Positions 22,994 to 34,275 of a stretch of 64,000 nt of DNA are shown piece by piece. The translations under genes and the position numbers were made by a program. Origin of the DNA: Rhizopus sp. PT2906 (taxonomy: Eukaryota > Mucoromycota > Mucoromycetes > Mucorales > Rhizopodaceae); NCBI GenBank assembly GCA_025529335.1, contig JAMYHX010000130.1:1-64000 (forward strand), written 5' to 3'. The notes under the pieces are model-generated. The model was not told the origin of the DNA and did no database searches. It was given only the letters and a program-made list of their open reading frames with translations. Position 1 is the stretch's first letter. The number at the start of each line of letters is the position of its first letter.

Positions 22994-24333
22994 TTTGTGA
23001 AGAAAAGATACAGCATTTTAACCTCAAATGAGACTGCTGAATTTTTATCTGAGATGACTTGGGGTTGAAAATTAGGTAATAAACAAGATAAGAGATTTTT
23101 TTTTTCTGGACATGAGGAATAACTTTGTCAATAAAGTAACTTCTTTCTGAATACAGAAATGGCAACAGAGATAGTACAAGGAAGCATGGTTTGATCATAA
23201 GCACATGATAAAGTCATTTTTCTTTTCTTTTGCTCTTCTTTTAATATCAAGAGCTCAAGCTCTTTGCCTAATGTTTTGCGTGGAATACAATAAAAAAAAT
23301 GAAGATTTTAGAAAATGATTTGAAGATATGAAAGATATAGAGACCTGCTACCAAGATTATCTAAAAAATCCTGTTTTGTTTCTACTTTAAAGATTGCATA
23401 CTTGACATGTTTTATTAAAGATTATAAAGTATTATAATCTTACAGTATAATGTATGATCTCCCTTTTTTTTTTAAACATGATATTTTATTTATGGTCCAA
23501 ATGAGTGCAAAAATAATACAACAAACACCGTTCAATCCTTTTGGAAGTGAATGTTAGCGAAAAAAAAAAACTTATGGGACAAGGGTAAAAATGTAAAGGT
23601 AATGAGTTATCAATAAGAAGCTAAAAGAATTGGTTTAACCACACAAGAAACTTTTAACCATGATGATGCTTAATAAGAGTCAGTTTATTATGGTGTATCA
23701 GTTTCCTTGATATGCACCGCCGTCTGTTCATGCCTGAAACTATATGAGATTCATTGCCAGTCCTTATAAATATGTATCCTCTACGTCCTTCGGCCACCCC
23801 CAAACCTAGCCCTCACCTGGTCTCAGTGATGATCAATCATATACTCCATACTATATGAATTAGACCAACTAAGGGTACTGCAAAATCCAAAAACAGGTAA
23901 CACTCCCTCTCAAACTGCAAAATATTCTTTTGAAAGGAAACTAAAGGCTGCTAAAGTGAAAATGCGTTCGTTTTTTACTTGAACGCTTCAACCCAAAGTG
24001 TCATAACATAGAATATGCTTTTAACAATAGTCTTGTCTATGCCCTATCTCTCTTTAGGGTTTTATTTCAGCAATCATGGTTTATAGTAATACATTGAATA
24101 TATTTATACTTTACTCATGATATATTGTCTATTTTGCTTTCAAAAAGTAAAAGATTGAATTTACATTGCAAGTAGAACCTTTGACCAGAGAAAACCTAAA
24201 ATAGAAGAAAAAAAAGGTCAGCAACGATGTCAAAGACTTCTAAAGATTCTGATCGCTGCTATGACGATATTCTTCAGGTTGACCATTGACCATCAGAACA
24301 AAGGACTAGGCACCCATAAAAACCATCAGACCA
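22994..24333. other. AT-rich intergenic region with a partial repeat
   Basis: Mostly AT-rich. The stretch 23,700-23,960 is GC-richer and includes the fragment annotated at 23,871-23,925. I see no complete gene, tRNA or transposon ends. Confidence 0.4.
23871..23925 (+). repeat. Diverged inverted copy of part of the 84-codon gene at 25.1-25.4 kb
   Basis: About 50 bases, starting AGGGTACTGCAAAATCCAAA, resemble the reverse complement of 25,272-25,325, the start of exon 2 in the small gene there, at roughly 80 percent by eye with small gaps. The encoded peptide starts Thr-Leu-Gln-Asn-Pro-Lys in both. Similarity fades on either side. It may be a pseudogene fragment or both may belong to a repeat family. 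Confidence 0.5.
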
Positions 24334-24633
24334 TTAAATACCAGAGCAGCCTGCAAAGACTTGCAGTAGCAGATGTACCGTTGGGGTATACATTAGCTGA
24401 GCCTTGTCAATTGTCAAATAGCTTATGTACCCCTTTGCGCCAGCCAGACAGCAGGAAGCATCATTAACAATCTGTCGCAGCTGTGATCTCAGATAACCAG
24501 CTCCCTGTAAAGATTCCAATCGAATGTCCCATAACCCTCCTTTTGGCTGCCTGAAAGCCTCCAGTTGAGTGATGAAATGAGCGAGCGCTGTCAGTTCAGG
24601 ACAGGTATTGAGCATCATAGAAAGATATTGCAT
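24334..24633 (-). CDS. Hypothetical protein, about 99 aa
   Basis: The ORF starts at ATG 24633 just after a good splice acceptor (24,640) whose donor (near 24,693) gives a probable 5'-UTR intron. The text is protein-like and helical: 'MQYLSMMLNTCPELTALAHF', 'LEAFRQPKGGLWDIRLESLQ', 'GYLRSQLRQIVNDASCCL'. The last roughly 16 residues are doubtful because a donor-like GTATAC occurs at the LMYTP codons and alternative joins change the C-terminus. No family is recognised. It lies between intergenic DNA and the other small gene at 25.1 kb on the same strand. Confidence 0.45.
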   Translation of the reverse strand: MQYLSMMLNTCPELTALAHFITQLEAFRQPKGGLWDIRLESLQGAGYLRSQLRQIVNDASCCLAGAKGYISYLTIDKAQLMYTPTVHLLLQVFAGCSGI

Positions 24634-24702
24634 AGAAATCCTTGAACACACAATCATCGCCTTGCTGAGTAAGCTTATAAAAAGGAAACTTACCTTAACC
24701 AA

Positions 24703-25096
24703 AGAGAGTAAATGAAAGTGAGAAAAAAAAAAAGGGATGGGAGCAAATTTCTCTCTTTTTATACCCTTTTCTTAGTTGTATGAAGCTATTATTTTCAATA
24801 AATAACGTTTACACTCACACTTTTGTTTATTTCTAAAGTGCTTCATGACTTTTATACTTTTTTATATTCACTCAGGTTATGGCTTATATTGTATTGTAAT
24901 GAAGCTATTCACTTTTATTTTGTTTATATCGTGCGTCTTTGGGCTTATTTCCTAGATTCGGTCACACGCACTATTTATATTACTCTACCAAATCCTTTTT
25001 TTTTCTTTTAACTTTTTATAAGCAAAGACTAGATAAATACTATTTTTTAGTAGTTGTTATATGAAGTAATAATCCTATATAAAGAAATAAGGTAAG
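24703..25096. other. Short AT-rich intergenic stretch
   Basis: It holds poly-A/T tracts and no recognisable coding segment. It should contain the 3' end of the 84-codon gene and the promoter of the 99-aa ORF. Confidence 0.4.
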
Positions 25097-25392
25097 TTAT
25101 CCACAATCAAAAGAACTCTGTTTCCAAAGTGGTAATAGCAAATGATTGGCGCGTTCAGAAACCCTGTAAATCCATAGCTTCATCTTAAACAAGTCCAGAC
25201 GCGCCCTCAAATTCTCTCGTATAGAAGCCCTGAGTAGTTTCTGAATTAAACTACAAATAGCCTTGACAAGCTTTTGTTCTGCAGTTCGGGAGAGTATTAC
25301 CTTTTTTGGATTTTGCAGTGTCCCTAGTATTGCCCTAAAATATCATGTTTAAAGGAAAAAAAAAGGGTCTGTCACCGTCTTTTTTTAAGCAT
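25097..25392 (-). CDS. Small basic protein, 84 aa, unknown
   Basis: Two exons, 25392-25376 and 25334-25097, with a 41-nt GT-AG intron give 84 aa. The protein is strongly basic and helical, starting MLKKRRAILGTLQNPKKVIL and continuing with 'KLLRASIRENLRARLDLFKM' and 'VSERANHLLLPLWKQSS'. The long exon is open for 79 codons without an internal ATG start. The ATG exon lies only 35 bp beyond the IPK1 stop, on the same strand. I do not recognise the family. A diverged fragment of the same sequence occurs inverted at 23,871-23,925, so this could be a small gene with a pseudogene or part of a repeat. The intron is at the short end for this genome. Confidence 0.5.
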
Positions 25393-25427
25393 GATATAGA
25401 TTATGCGCAGTTAAAATGAAGACCACT

Positions 25428-26630
25428 TTACTGTTCAACGCAAACTTTATTAAAATGGGTATCCTTAGCATAATGAACAATGGTTTGATCTAATTCGTAC
25501 CAGTATGGTATCTTTTCTATATCCTTCAAGTCTGTATCAATTACTTTAATATCATACCCTATGTATATCCCATTCTTCAACCTTATATGTTTCATTCGGT
25601 CACCATCTTTGATGTGCCTTGCATTGACCAAGAGTGAGCAGTCTTTAAATGTCATCGATAGTACATACTCGTATAGTCTCTGAATCATATCTGCTCGATG
25701 CCCCTTTTCAAAGTTGTCAATTACTTTTACCCATTGCTCGATGTCTATATTTTTTATAGGCTTATGTTTTTCATAGATTGGGAATATGCCTTCAATATCT
25801 AATTCGTCCAATTGTCTCTGAAGTTTCTGTATTCTTGATAATATTGGATCCTTTAATATAATTTCCTTGAGAACATGTTTAATGTCATCCATATTCAAGC
25901 ATAGATCGGAGGATATTTTGAGCGTCTTTGTAAGCGATTTGCATGTTGTCAACACTTCAATCGCCTTAGTTACTCGTGTCTCATTTCTCGAATATAGATC
26001 AAGAGGACAGTAGTCGGGGACATGCTTGTTCCGATAATGAGAATGCATACAAAATCGACAATGTGTCTGCTTTAGCTTTGGATATCGTATCAAACTAGAT
26101 CTTGGTTTAAATCCCCATTTTGGCTATTTATACATAAAAAAAAAGACTAAGTCACTTTTATGTTATTTCTTTGTTAACTTACTTTAAGCTCAAATGTTAA
26201 TGTCGGAATGGAGTTTGATTCTGTCAGATCCTCCAAGAGTATAGCTACCGTCGAATCACAGTTGATTTTTTTTTCGAGTCGACACAATGGACGCTGTGGT
26301 TCAATATGGCTTGCTAATTCAATCAAGAATTTACGAGAAACATGGACAATTTCAAAAGGTAGCACATACTCTTGTCCGAGCAAACGAGCAATGATCTTGT
26401 CTGTAAACTGCTGAGAAAACTTTGCTGCTGATTCCGTATACACTTGTTTTTTCTTCACTCTTAAAACCTTCCTTTTCTAAAAAGAAAAAGAGTTTACTAA
26501 AAAAATAGTTGCATCATTACTTTCTTTTATGTACTAATTCTACATCTTGGCCCATATATCTGACGACAATGTTGGCATTTCCTTCACCAACATAAGACCA
26601 GTCATTAGCCACAAATTGATCTAAAAGCAT
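25428..26630 (-). CDS. IPK1: Inositol-pentakisphosphate 2-kinase
   Basis: Three exons (26630-26535, 26476-26183, 26123-25428) give 361 aa. Family motifs appear in order: GEGNANIVV nucleotide-binding loop near the N-terminus, 'LLEDLT', the 'ELKPKWGF' segment, the Cys/His block 'HCRFCMHSHYR' and 'YCPLDLYSRNETRV', and a C-terminal kinase segment with 'YDIKVIDTDLKDIEKIPYW'. It phosphorylates InsP5 at the 2-position to make InsP6 (phytate), needed for mRNA export and inositol pyrophosphates; in fungi the protein is mainly nuclear. The first donor was set at GTACAT because it alone gives the right phase, so the six or so residues around that junction are uncertain. Confidence 0.9.
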
Positions 26631-27035
26631 TCTATCGCCCACAACTTGCGCCGACGCTGTTCTGTCTTTTATAATTTGACACTGCCGCAAATAATAGAGA
26701 CTCTCTAAAAAAAGGGCGCGTCACAGAGCAGTAATGCCGATGTGTCGGGAGTGGATGATTTGCTCCTGCGGTATGGATATCAAGACATATCGCGCGCATA
26801 ATTTTTTGCCCAAGGGAGGCTCGCTTACTTTTGGCTTCGCTCAAGCCGGAGCTTCCCACCCTCTCTTTATATTATTACAAGTGCAAAAAAAAAAAGAAAG
26901 CAAGCTTAGGTTTACACAACATTAAAGAGACTCTTTTATTTAAATCATAGCCTTCCACCTTTTGTCAATGTTTTCAGATTGATCAAACTTTTTGTTTTTG
27001 CATATTATAAATAGCTGGGTATGTTCTTTATTCGT
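26631..27035. other. Intergenic region between IPK1 and EIPR1
   Basis: This 405-bp stretch should hold the IPK1 promoter and the EIPR1 3' end. It has a GC-richer core near 26,700-26,870 with no credible exon. Confidence 0.4.
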
Positions 27036-28378
27036 TTATACGCCAAGAATCTTGAATTTCTCTTCGGACGGGACTTGGCTAATGACTACTCTACCTGCGT
27101 ATGAAATCGAGGCAAATGTCCAAGTGTCAGCAAAACTCCATACTGCACTATATATACTATCTTCATGTTGATCATAAGTACAAATCAATCCATCGGAAGG
27201 TTTTCGCCTTTGGGAATGTCAGTGGCCAATATGCTTAAGATATCTTATATTTACCCTATTTCTTCTTCTTCTTCTTCCATAGTAGCAGCCGAAGATATAG
27301 AATACACATTATGTAAGTGAACAAGACCATCTGAGCCTGATGCTAGCAGTAGTTGATCTTGTAGAGGGTTGAATGCCACCGACCATATCCAATGACTATT
27401 TCCTTCAAGTGTCATTAAGGGCTTTTCTAACTGTCGCACATCCCACAAGTGAACGAGGGCATCATCACTACCAGTAGCTAAATGATAACGTTTGTTCGGG
27501 TTGTAATCTACTGCACGAACAGTACTTTGGTGCGCATTTGATATTTTAAAATTATTCTGCCCAGACCTTATATCCCATCCAGCTACACAGCTGCCACCAA
27601 CAGCCACTACCTGTGGATCATGTGGGTTCCATACAGCATTTTGAAGTAGCTTGAGCGAAGGCGCATCAGAATCTGCTGAAAACATGGATGAAGCATCTAT
27701 TGTACGCAAAGTCTATTTTTCGTCGTATTAATGAAATATGCTTATGCATTTATTCAACTACAGCACCTTTGCATTCTCAGTGGAAAAAAGATGAATTCGT
27801 GTTGAGTCAATACACGCAGCCTGCTGATTTCCTCCTTCATTACTCCAGACAACCCTACAGATAATTGTTGGAATAAATCGAATAAATCTAAATAACTCAC
27901 TTTTTTGCTCCTTCATAGTCTAATGTCATCAAGGGTATCAATTCCTGCTGTTGATTCTCAATAGATACGCTTGGTTTACGCCATAGAGTAGCCTTTGATT
28001 TCAACGGACTCTCGCATGCTATGCATACTTGTTGATTACCTTTTTTGCATAAACTGTGTATGTGTGTACCTGAACTGTGACAAGTAAAAAACACGTCTTC
28101 GTCATTGGGACATGATGCAATGTCCCATACTTCTTGTGGATGTTGAAACATAAAGGAAGACAGTAATGCGTTGTCATCATCATATTCTAGTAAGCATACA
28201 ATATTCTCTTTTGCGCCCACTGTTCCCGCAAGAAACTTGCTCTTTTCTGTACTCTTTTTCACTGAAGTTAAGCATCGTGCCTTTAAAGAGATTAGAAAAG
28301 TAAAAGACAAGAAGGAAGAAAATAACGCAGAATAAATAAAACCTGATGTCGAAGACCAAACACATTTGAGTTCTCCAT
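27036..28378 (-). CDS. EIPR1: WD40 protein EIPR1/TSSC1-like, EARP/GARP-interacting
   Basis: Five exons (28378-28343, 28280-27901, 27854-27767, 27712-27255, 27207-27036) give 377 aa. The start 'NVFGLRHQARCLTS' and the repeats 'VWDIASCPNDEDVFFTC', 'AVWNPHDPQVVAVGG', 'VDYNPNKRYHLATGSDDALV', 'HWIWSVAFNPLQDQLLLASG' and 'CTYDQHEDSIYSAVWS' follow the family from end to end, including the acidic linker (Glu run) before the last blade. The partner complexes EARP and GARP tether endosome-derived vesicles, so a role in endosomal recycling or dense-vesicle traffic is expected. The ATG is 98 bp from the divergent STE24 ATG. Confidence 0.9.
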
Positions 28379-28476
28379 GGCTGAAAAATAAAAAAATTAA
28401 AGACAATGGCAGTAGAGCCATTTTATTGGGCGTAAATGCAAGAGTGCCAAATTTTTCTTTGTTTCCTTCTTTCAAA
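28379..28476. promoter_or_regulatory. 98-bp divergent promoter of EIPR1 and STE24
   Basis: The two start codons face away from each other with only 98 bp between them. The space contains an A-rich tract followed by a GC-richer box (TTTTATTGGGCGTAAATGC), with an inverted CCAAT-like ATTGG at about 28,425. Both 5' UTRs and the promoter must fit here, so co-regulation is likely. No TATA box is evident. Confidence 0.55.
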
Positions 28477-29919
28477 ATGTTTGAATTACTGGAACAGTTG
28501 AATGACTACAAACAGTTTGTTATAGTCTTTTCATGCATTGTTTATGCTTTTGAGCAATACTTGAAGTAAATTTTATACAAGCGATGTTTATATATTAGTG
28601 CTTATTCCATCTCGCAGTTACCGACAACATTGTCGTTACTTGATGCGTCATCGTCCTGATGAGTTGGCTGATATTGTCACTGAAGAAGACTTTAAAAAGT
28701 CTCAAGCGTACAATTTGGACAAGTCTCGCTTTGGCTTCATCGAATCCTTCTATAAGCAAGTTGAAACTGTCTTGATGCTTCACTATGACGCGCTTCCCAA
28801 GATGTGGAATTTCTCTGGAGATTTGTTGTATAAGATTAGTGGATACAGCACTGATTACGAAATACTTCACTCACTCGTCTTTCTCATCATCTTTGCCATC
28901 TTTTCTACCGTCACATCAACACCCTTCAGCTATTACTCCACCTTTGTTGTCGAACAAAAGCACGGTTTTAATAAGCAAACCGTCAAACTCTTCTTTGTGG
29001 ACATTATAAAAATGCAGTTTGTTATGGCCGCTCTTATGTTTCCATTCATTTCAGCTTTCTTATGGATCATCAAAGCAACAGGCGAAAAGTTTTACTTTTA
29101 TGTTTGGGTCATTGCGTAAGTTGCTCTCCTCCCCCCTTTTTTTTTACTAGATTGATCTTGATTATTTAACCAATATTCGATAGTATCATCTTCCAGTTGT
29201 TTATTATCACTGTTTATCCAACCTTTATTCAGCCCTTATTTAACAAGTTGACACCATTGGAAGAAGGAGAGTTAAGAACTCGCATTAATGAATTGGCAGC
29301 ACGTATCCAGTTCCCGTTAAAGAAGCTCTATGTCATTGACGGATCCAAACGCTCTAGTCACTCCAATGCTTACTTTTATGGATTTGGAAAGAATAAGCAC
29401 ATCGTTCTCTTTGATACGTTGATTGATCACTCTAATAACGATGAAATCTGTGCTGTCTTGGCTCATGAGCTTGGTCACTGGAAGATGGGACATACACTTA
29501 AACTTCTCATTGTCAACCAAATCCATTTACTCTCCATCTTTTGGTTATTCTCATTATTCATCAACAACAAGCAGCTCTACACTGACTTTGGATTTGACAC
29601 AATGCCTACATTAATTGGCTTCATGTTGTTCCAATTTATCTATTCACCTGTTGAAAGTGTCATTGGATTCTTACAGCACGTCTATCAACGCAAGAACGAG
29701 TATGAAGCTGATGCTTATGCTTTGAAACTTGGTTATGCTTCTACTTTACGCAGTGCTTTAATCAAATTGAGTGTTAAAAATCTTGGTGGATTCAATGTCG
29801 ATCCCTGGTATTCTGCTTGGAATCACTCACATCCTAGTCTTGTTGAAAGACTGAATGCTCTTGGTGTTGAACCCACTTCTGATAAACCCATTACAGTTGA
29901 AGACAAGAAAGATTTATAG
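28477..29919 (+). CDS. STE24: CAAX prenyl protease 1 (Ste24/ZMPSTE24)
   Basis: Three exons (28477-28565, 28618-29115, 29184-29919) give 440 aa, close to the family size. It shows several membrane helices, the block 'GSKRSSHSNAYFYGF', the zinc-protease motif HELGHWKMGH, and the downstream 'NEYEADAYALKLGY' glutamate zinc ligand. It removes the AAX tripeptide from farnesylated proteins and trims a-factor-like precursors in the ER and inner nuclear membrane, and can clear clogged translocons. The first intron's acceptor was chosen for phase and for the 'YLxYRQ' join. The 3' end is followed by a T-tract and a TA repeat. Confidence 0.96.
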
Positions 29920-30148
29920 ACGACTCTTTTTTTTTAATAAACTGCATATTGTTTACATATATATATATATATGCTTTCTCTGTTTTTTTTTTCTTGACAA
30001 TTGAGTCTTCTTGATATTCAAGCTGGGTCATTGTTACAAGCATAATGAAAGCTTAGCGAAAAAAAAAAAGCTGTCATGACCGCGTGACTTGTTTAAAGCA
30101 CTGTAATTTATTTCTGCCAGAAAAAAGGTGCCTTTTTTCTTTATACAA

Positions 30149-32654
30149 ATGACGCTTAAAAGAAAAGGATCTGATCCAATTGAAAGGCCAGCAAAGCAAT
30201 CAAAAACATCAGGTTATAACAAGTGCTTGACCAATATAATCAATTTTCTAATAAACTTGCAGAGGAAAAGAAAAAGGGACGTGAAGTACTAGATAACTAT
30301 GAGGCAGAGGTTGTCATTGAGATTCAAGAAGATCCAGAAACTGTACAGCCAGATATTGATAGACCCAAGGTCCCATTAAGTGCACGAGCAGCAAGACAGG
30401 CTGCTATTGCTGCTGGATTGTATAGAACAAACGAAGATGAAGACGAAGAAGAGGATAGAGTCAGTGTGAATGATGAAGATGAAGAAAGAGAAGAAGAGGA
30501 AGAAGAGGAAGAAAAACCAGACAGTATACTAGATGAAATAAAAGATATCTCTGAAGAAACGCAGGACATGACAGATGGCGTGAAAGAGCCATTTAAAAAA
30601 ACAAAGCCGTAAGAAAATACGTTTTATCGATGGATCTATACTAAAAAACACCTACAGATCATTGTTGGTAGATCACAATTCGGTCAGCAAATTTACTTAC
30701 TCAAAGACAAACACATGCGTCCTTAAACAAGAAGATGAGACATATATGTTTATTGGTTTAAAGCAAGGAGAAGTAAGAAATAGTTACTTTATTAAAATCA
30801 ATGCTAATCATGACTAGGATCTGGTCTTTATGGGTGAAATACTGGTTGCACCTCTCTATGGCGCCATCTCTATTGCTGGAGCAACAATTTCATCGAACCG
30901 ACCCGTTCCTAAGGATCGAACAGAGAACGATATACCCGTATACTTCTACCCCGTCTTCTGCCCACTATCTCACGCACTTTTACGCATTGCGCCTGTCAGC
31001 ATAGACCAGCCTTCGATCAGACCACATAACGATCCAGTCGAGATGGATGAAAATATACTTGAAGCTGTCTTTGAAGAATTGACAGTAAATGAGTTTGATG
31101 CCATCATTGTTATCAAGGATTTATATGGTAATGGACTTGAATCTATGAAGGATGCGGTGCCAAAGCGTAGAAATGTAGTAAAGTTCTCAAAAAAGGAAGC
31201 CAGACGAGATATGTCTTTGACGATCAACATGTTTCCTGGATTTCATCCTATCCTTGAGCCTGTACCTGGCGTAAAGGCATTCAAAGTAGAACTCTCGTGG
31301 GAATCAGAGACGTTAATCGCGCTAAACTCGGCCGCTGAACGCAAATCACCGATGGTCAGCGTCGTCTGCGGTGGTAAAAACCTTGGTAAATCATCCTTTA
31401 GCAAGTACCTCGTGAACCGATTATTGACGCGATACAAGAAGGTGGCGTATATTGAAACAGATGTGGGACAGACCGAATTCACGCCAACAGGGCTCCTATC
31501 GCTCCATTACATTGAACACCCTATCCTTGGTCCATCCTACACACATCAGCAGTTTGAACCAGCCCGTAGCTTCTTCTTTGGTAGCAATTCACCGCGAAGC
31601 AATCCCGATTATTATTTGGCTTGTATTCACCAGCTCGTTCGTCACTGGAAGCACGACCAGATGATGGAGGATGACGAAATGGGAATTCCGCTTGTAGTCA
31701 ATACCCAAGGCTGGATTTCTAATGTAGGGTACGATCTGCTTATGGGCCAAATCAAAAGTATTGCACCTACAGATGTATTTGCTCTTCGTCACAGTACCTA
31801 TCTTAAAAAGAACCTATCACCTTTCTTTGAGAGCGATGTCATGGCAACAGTAGATAGCACGTTAAGTTTGTCCAAGGTAACACCGACGGTTCGTTTCATC
31901 GATTGTTATTACCGCGAATCTGGCGTATCTATCTTTCCAGATTTGTTTACAGCATCCAAGTTACGTGACATTACCCTGGCTTCCTATTTCCATCAAACAG
32001 AGATGGGGCAAGACGCATATCTGAATCCACAATGGGATTATCAGAAACATATTATCGACCGAACTCCTTGGGTTGTTGACTGGCGAGCACATCTAAATGC
32101 GATCTGGATCACTTATGAAGAAGTTAAACTTGAAGAATTATTATATGCGTTGAATGGATGTATAGTGGGCATCATGGGTGACGTAGAAGATTTTAAAAAG
32201 CAAAAGGGACCTGACAGAGCTATATCCACTGACGAAAATGAGTTTGTAAAGTATATTGATAAGGGAGTTTTAGAGATGACTAACACCTTTATAGACACCA
32301 CCTACATATTACACCACGCGAGATCAACCACCACCTAATCCTGAAAATATAACGTGCCTTGGCTTAGGTATCATCCGTGCCATTGATCCGTCACGCCATG
32401 CATTCCTGTTAGTGACACCACTGCCAGCTGAGACATTAGAAAAGACATCTGGGTTTATCAAAGGAGAAATGTGTCTACCTTCATGGGCTTTTTTGGACGA
32501 CAAATTAGGTACTAGCAATGGTATTGCCAAGGTACCTTGGAAGCAAGTGCCTTATGTGAATCCTGGTCCAAGAGAAGGCGTTGGAGCCAGAATACAGAAA
32601 GTACGACGTAATTTATTGCATAGGCCAAGAAGGATTAAAGAAGGACATAAATAA
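30149..32654 (+). CDS. GRC3: Polynucleotide 5'-hydroxyl kinase GRC3/NOL9
   Basis: Exons 30223-30608, 30658-30772, 30818-32245 and 32295-32654 read as one frame of 763 codons. The kinase P-loop is GGKNLGKSS. 'YIETDVGQTEFTP' is the base-binding segment, followed by 'VVNTQGWISNVGYDLL', and the C-terminal 'GLGIIRAIDP' domain resumes after a 49-nt intron. GRC3 works with Las1 in pre-rRNA ITS2 processing in the nucleolus. The N-terminal leader has an acidic Glu/Asp tract. The natural ATG at 30149 (starts MTLKRKGSDP, nuclear-signal-like) is in a different frame from the rest, and the two meet near 30,220. Either a tiny or non-canonical intron or a 1-2 nt frameshift lies there. The kinase core looks intact. 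Confidence 0.88.
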
Positions 32655-34275
32655 ATAATAAAAAGTGTGGGTCGTCAAAAGTTGTATTTTATGCAAAAGA
32701 ATATTCTTTTGGCTACAAGCATATACACACATATGCATACACGTATACATGTTTACACATTATAAATAGATACGCGCGCCATTGTTTATATTGGATATTA
32801 TCAGTGATTACAAAAAATTAATTTTGTGTGCGTGTGTGTGTGTGTGTTTGTGCATGTATGTCAAGATATGCAATATGCGATGCAGTTATTATTAAGAGTT
32901 ACATGCCCACACGACGCTTCAAAGTTGTCATGGAAACAAAGTAGAGCTTTTTGACATCTCCATCTGATAAGCTCAACGGTTGCACGGTCCTGATGTTTGG
33001 GAATGTTGTACACACACAGAGGTGGATTGATCTTCCAATCAGATGTTTTAAACATACAATTGACAAGAGTTTTCTAAGCATGCCCCCTTATTTGATATGA
33101 GCAACATAAAGAAGACATGATAACAAACCAAGCAAATAATTGTATAAGAATGTCATTATTAACATTGTCATTGAGCAGTTGAAGAAGAAGAATGATTAAC
33201 TCAAGGTGATATTCATAGTTACTGAATGATCTTTCTTAAAACTAACGTAAATGTATTTGATTAATCAATAAAGTCATCTTTATTCTAATTAAAACATTGG
33301 GTTAATGCATACAATTGGGTGAAATCCCTCAAGGATATTAGTCAGTTCAACAGTAACATTAAGAAAAGATGTAATATTAAAAAAAAAGTCATGGAATATT
33401 AAATAGGTGAAACTACGTCGATCGCATGTATAAAAAAAGAGATATATTGTCTTAGCTTGATTCTCCCCGAGTCAGTTCTAAACTACTTTAGATCCTTCAA
33501 CCCAAACGCCACTGATCATTCCAATACAAAAAAAAAATAAACAAACAATAAAAGTGTAATAGTCCAAGAACGAAAAAAAAGGGGGAGGAAAGGATAATGA
33601 AAAATAAAAAGAAGGGGGATGACTGCGTAAGAGGACAACTGCCATCACCATTTAAGGCAAGTATGACAACATGGCTCTACCAAAGATCGATCGCCTTTTT
33701 TGAAAAGATAGCCGTGTATTTTCACTTATTGTCAATGATGAAATAATTCAAGGGCGATATTGAAATGGATGATCATTGTACTACTAAGAAATCCAATTGG
33801 CAGCATCCGTATTTGCAAATATGAAACAATAATCCTTTATACCCCCAAATCATATCCCCCAAATCATGATGCATGACATTTTTCACTCCTTGATTGATTT
33901 ACCTAATAAAGTAATCATGAAAAAGCTAAAGAATATAAATAATTCATCGATCAAATAGTAAAAAAAAAAAAATCTTATTTTTCTTTCTTTCTTTCTCTTT
34001 TTAAATTTTGTTTTCATTCCCTGAAAAAAAAAAAGCCATAAAAAACAACAATCCTATTGTTACAACTTTAGCAACACACACATAATACAAAACAAAAGGA
34101 AACAAAAAAAGCTTATTTAAACAATCATTAAATTGGATATAAATATATAGATTTAAAAATATATTTAAGTCTATATATAAATATACATCCGCACAAGCAC
34201 ACACACACACACACACACACGCCCCTTAAATATATATAATTCATTCTTTATTCTTTCTTTTTATTGTACGCAATT
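32655..34275. other. Long AT-rich intergenic region with microsatellites
   Basis: It contains a TG microsatellite (about 32,826-32,850), A-tracts near 33,530, 33,960 and 34,025, and an (AC)n run at 34,199-34,220. On the minus strand 33,081-32,899 is a 60-codon ATG ORF ending in 'LYFVSMTTLKRRVGM'. It looks somewhat protein-like but has no recognised family and overlaps CT/GT repeats, so I leave it as a candidate only. Confidence 0.35.

Noticed and set aside
32280..32338. Stop codon that seemed to truncate GRC3
   Set aside because: A 49-nt intron (32246-32294) with a good branch site joins the frame to the C-terminal domain.
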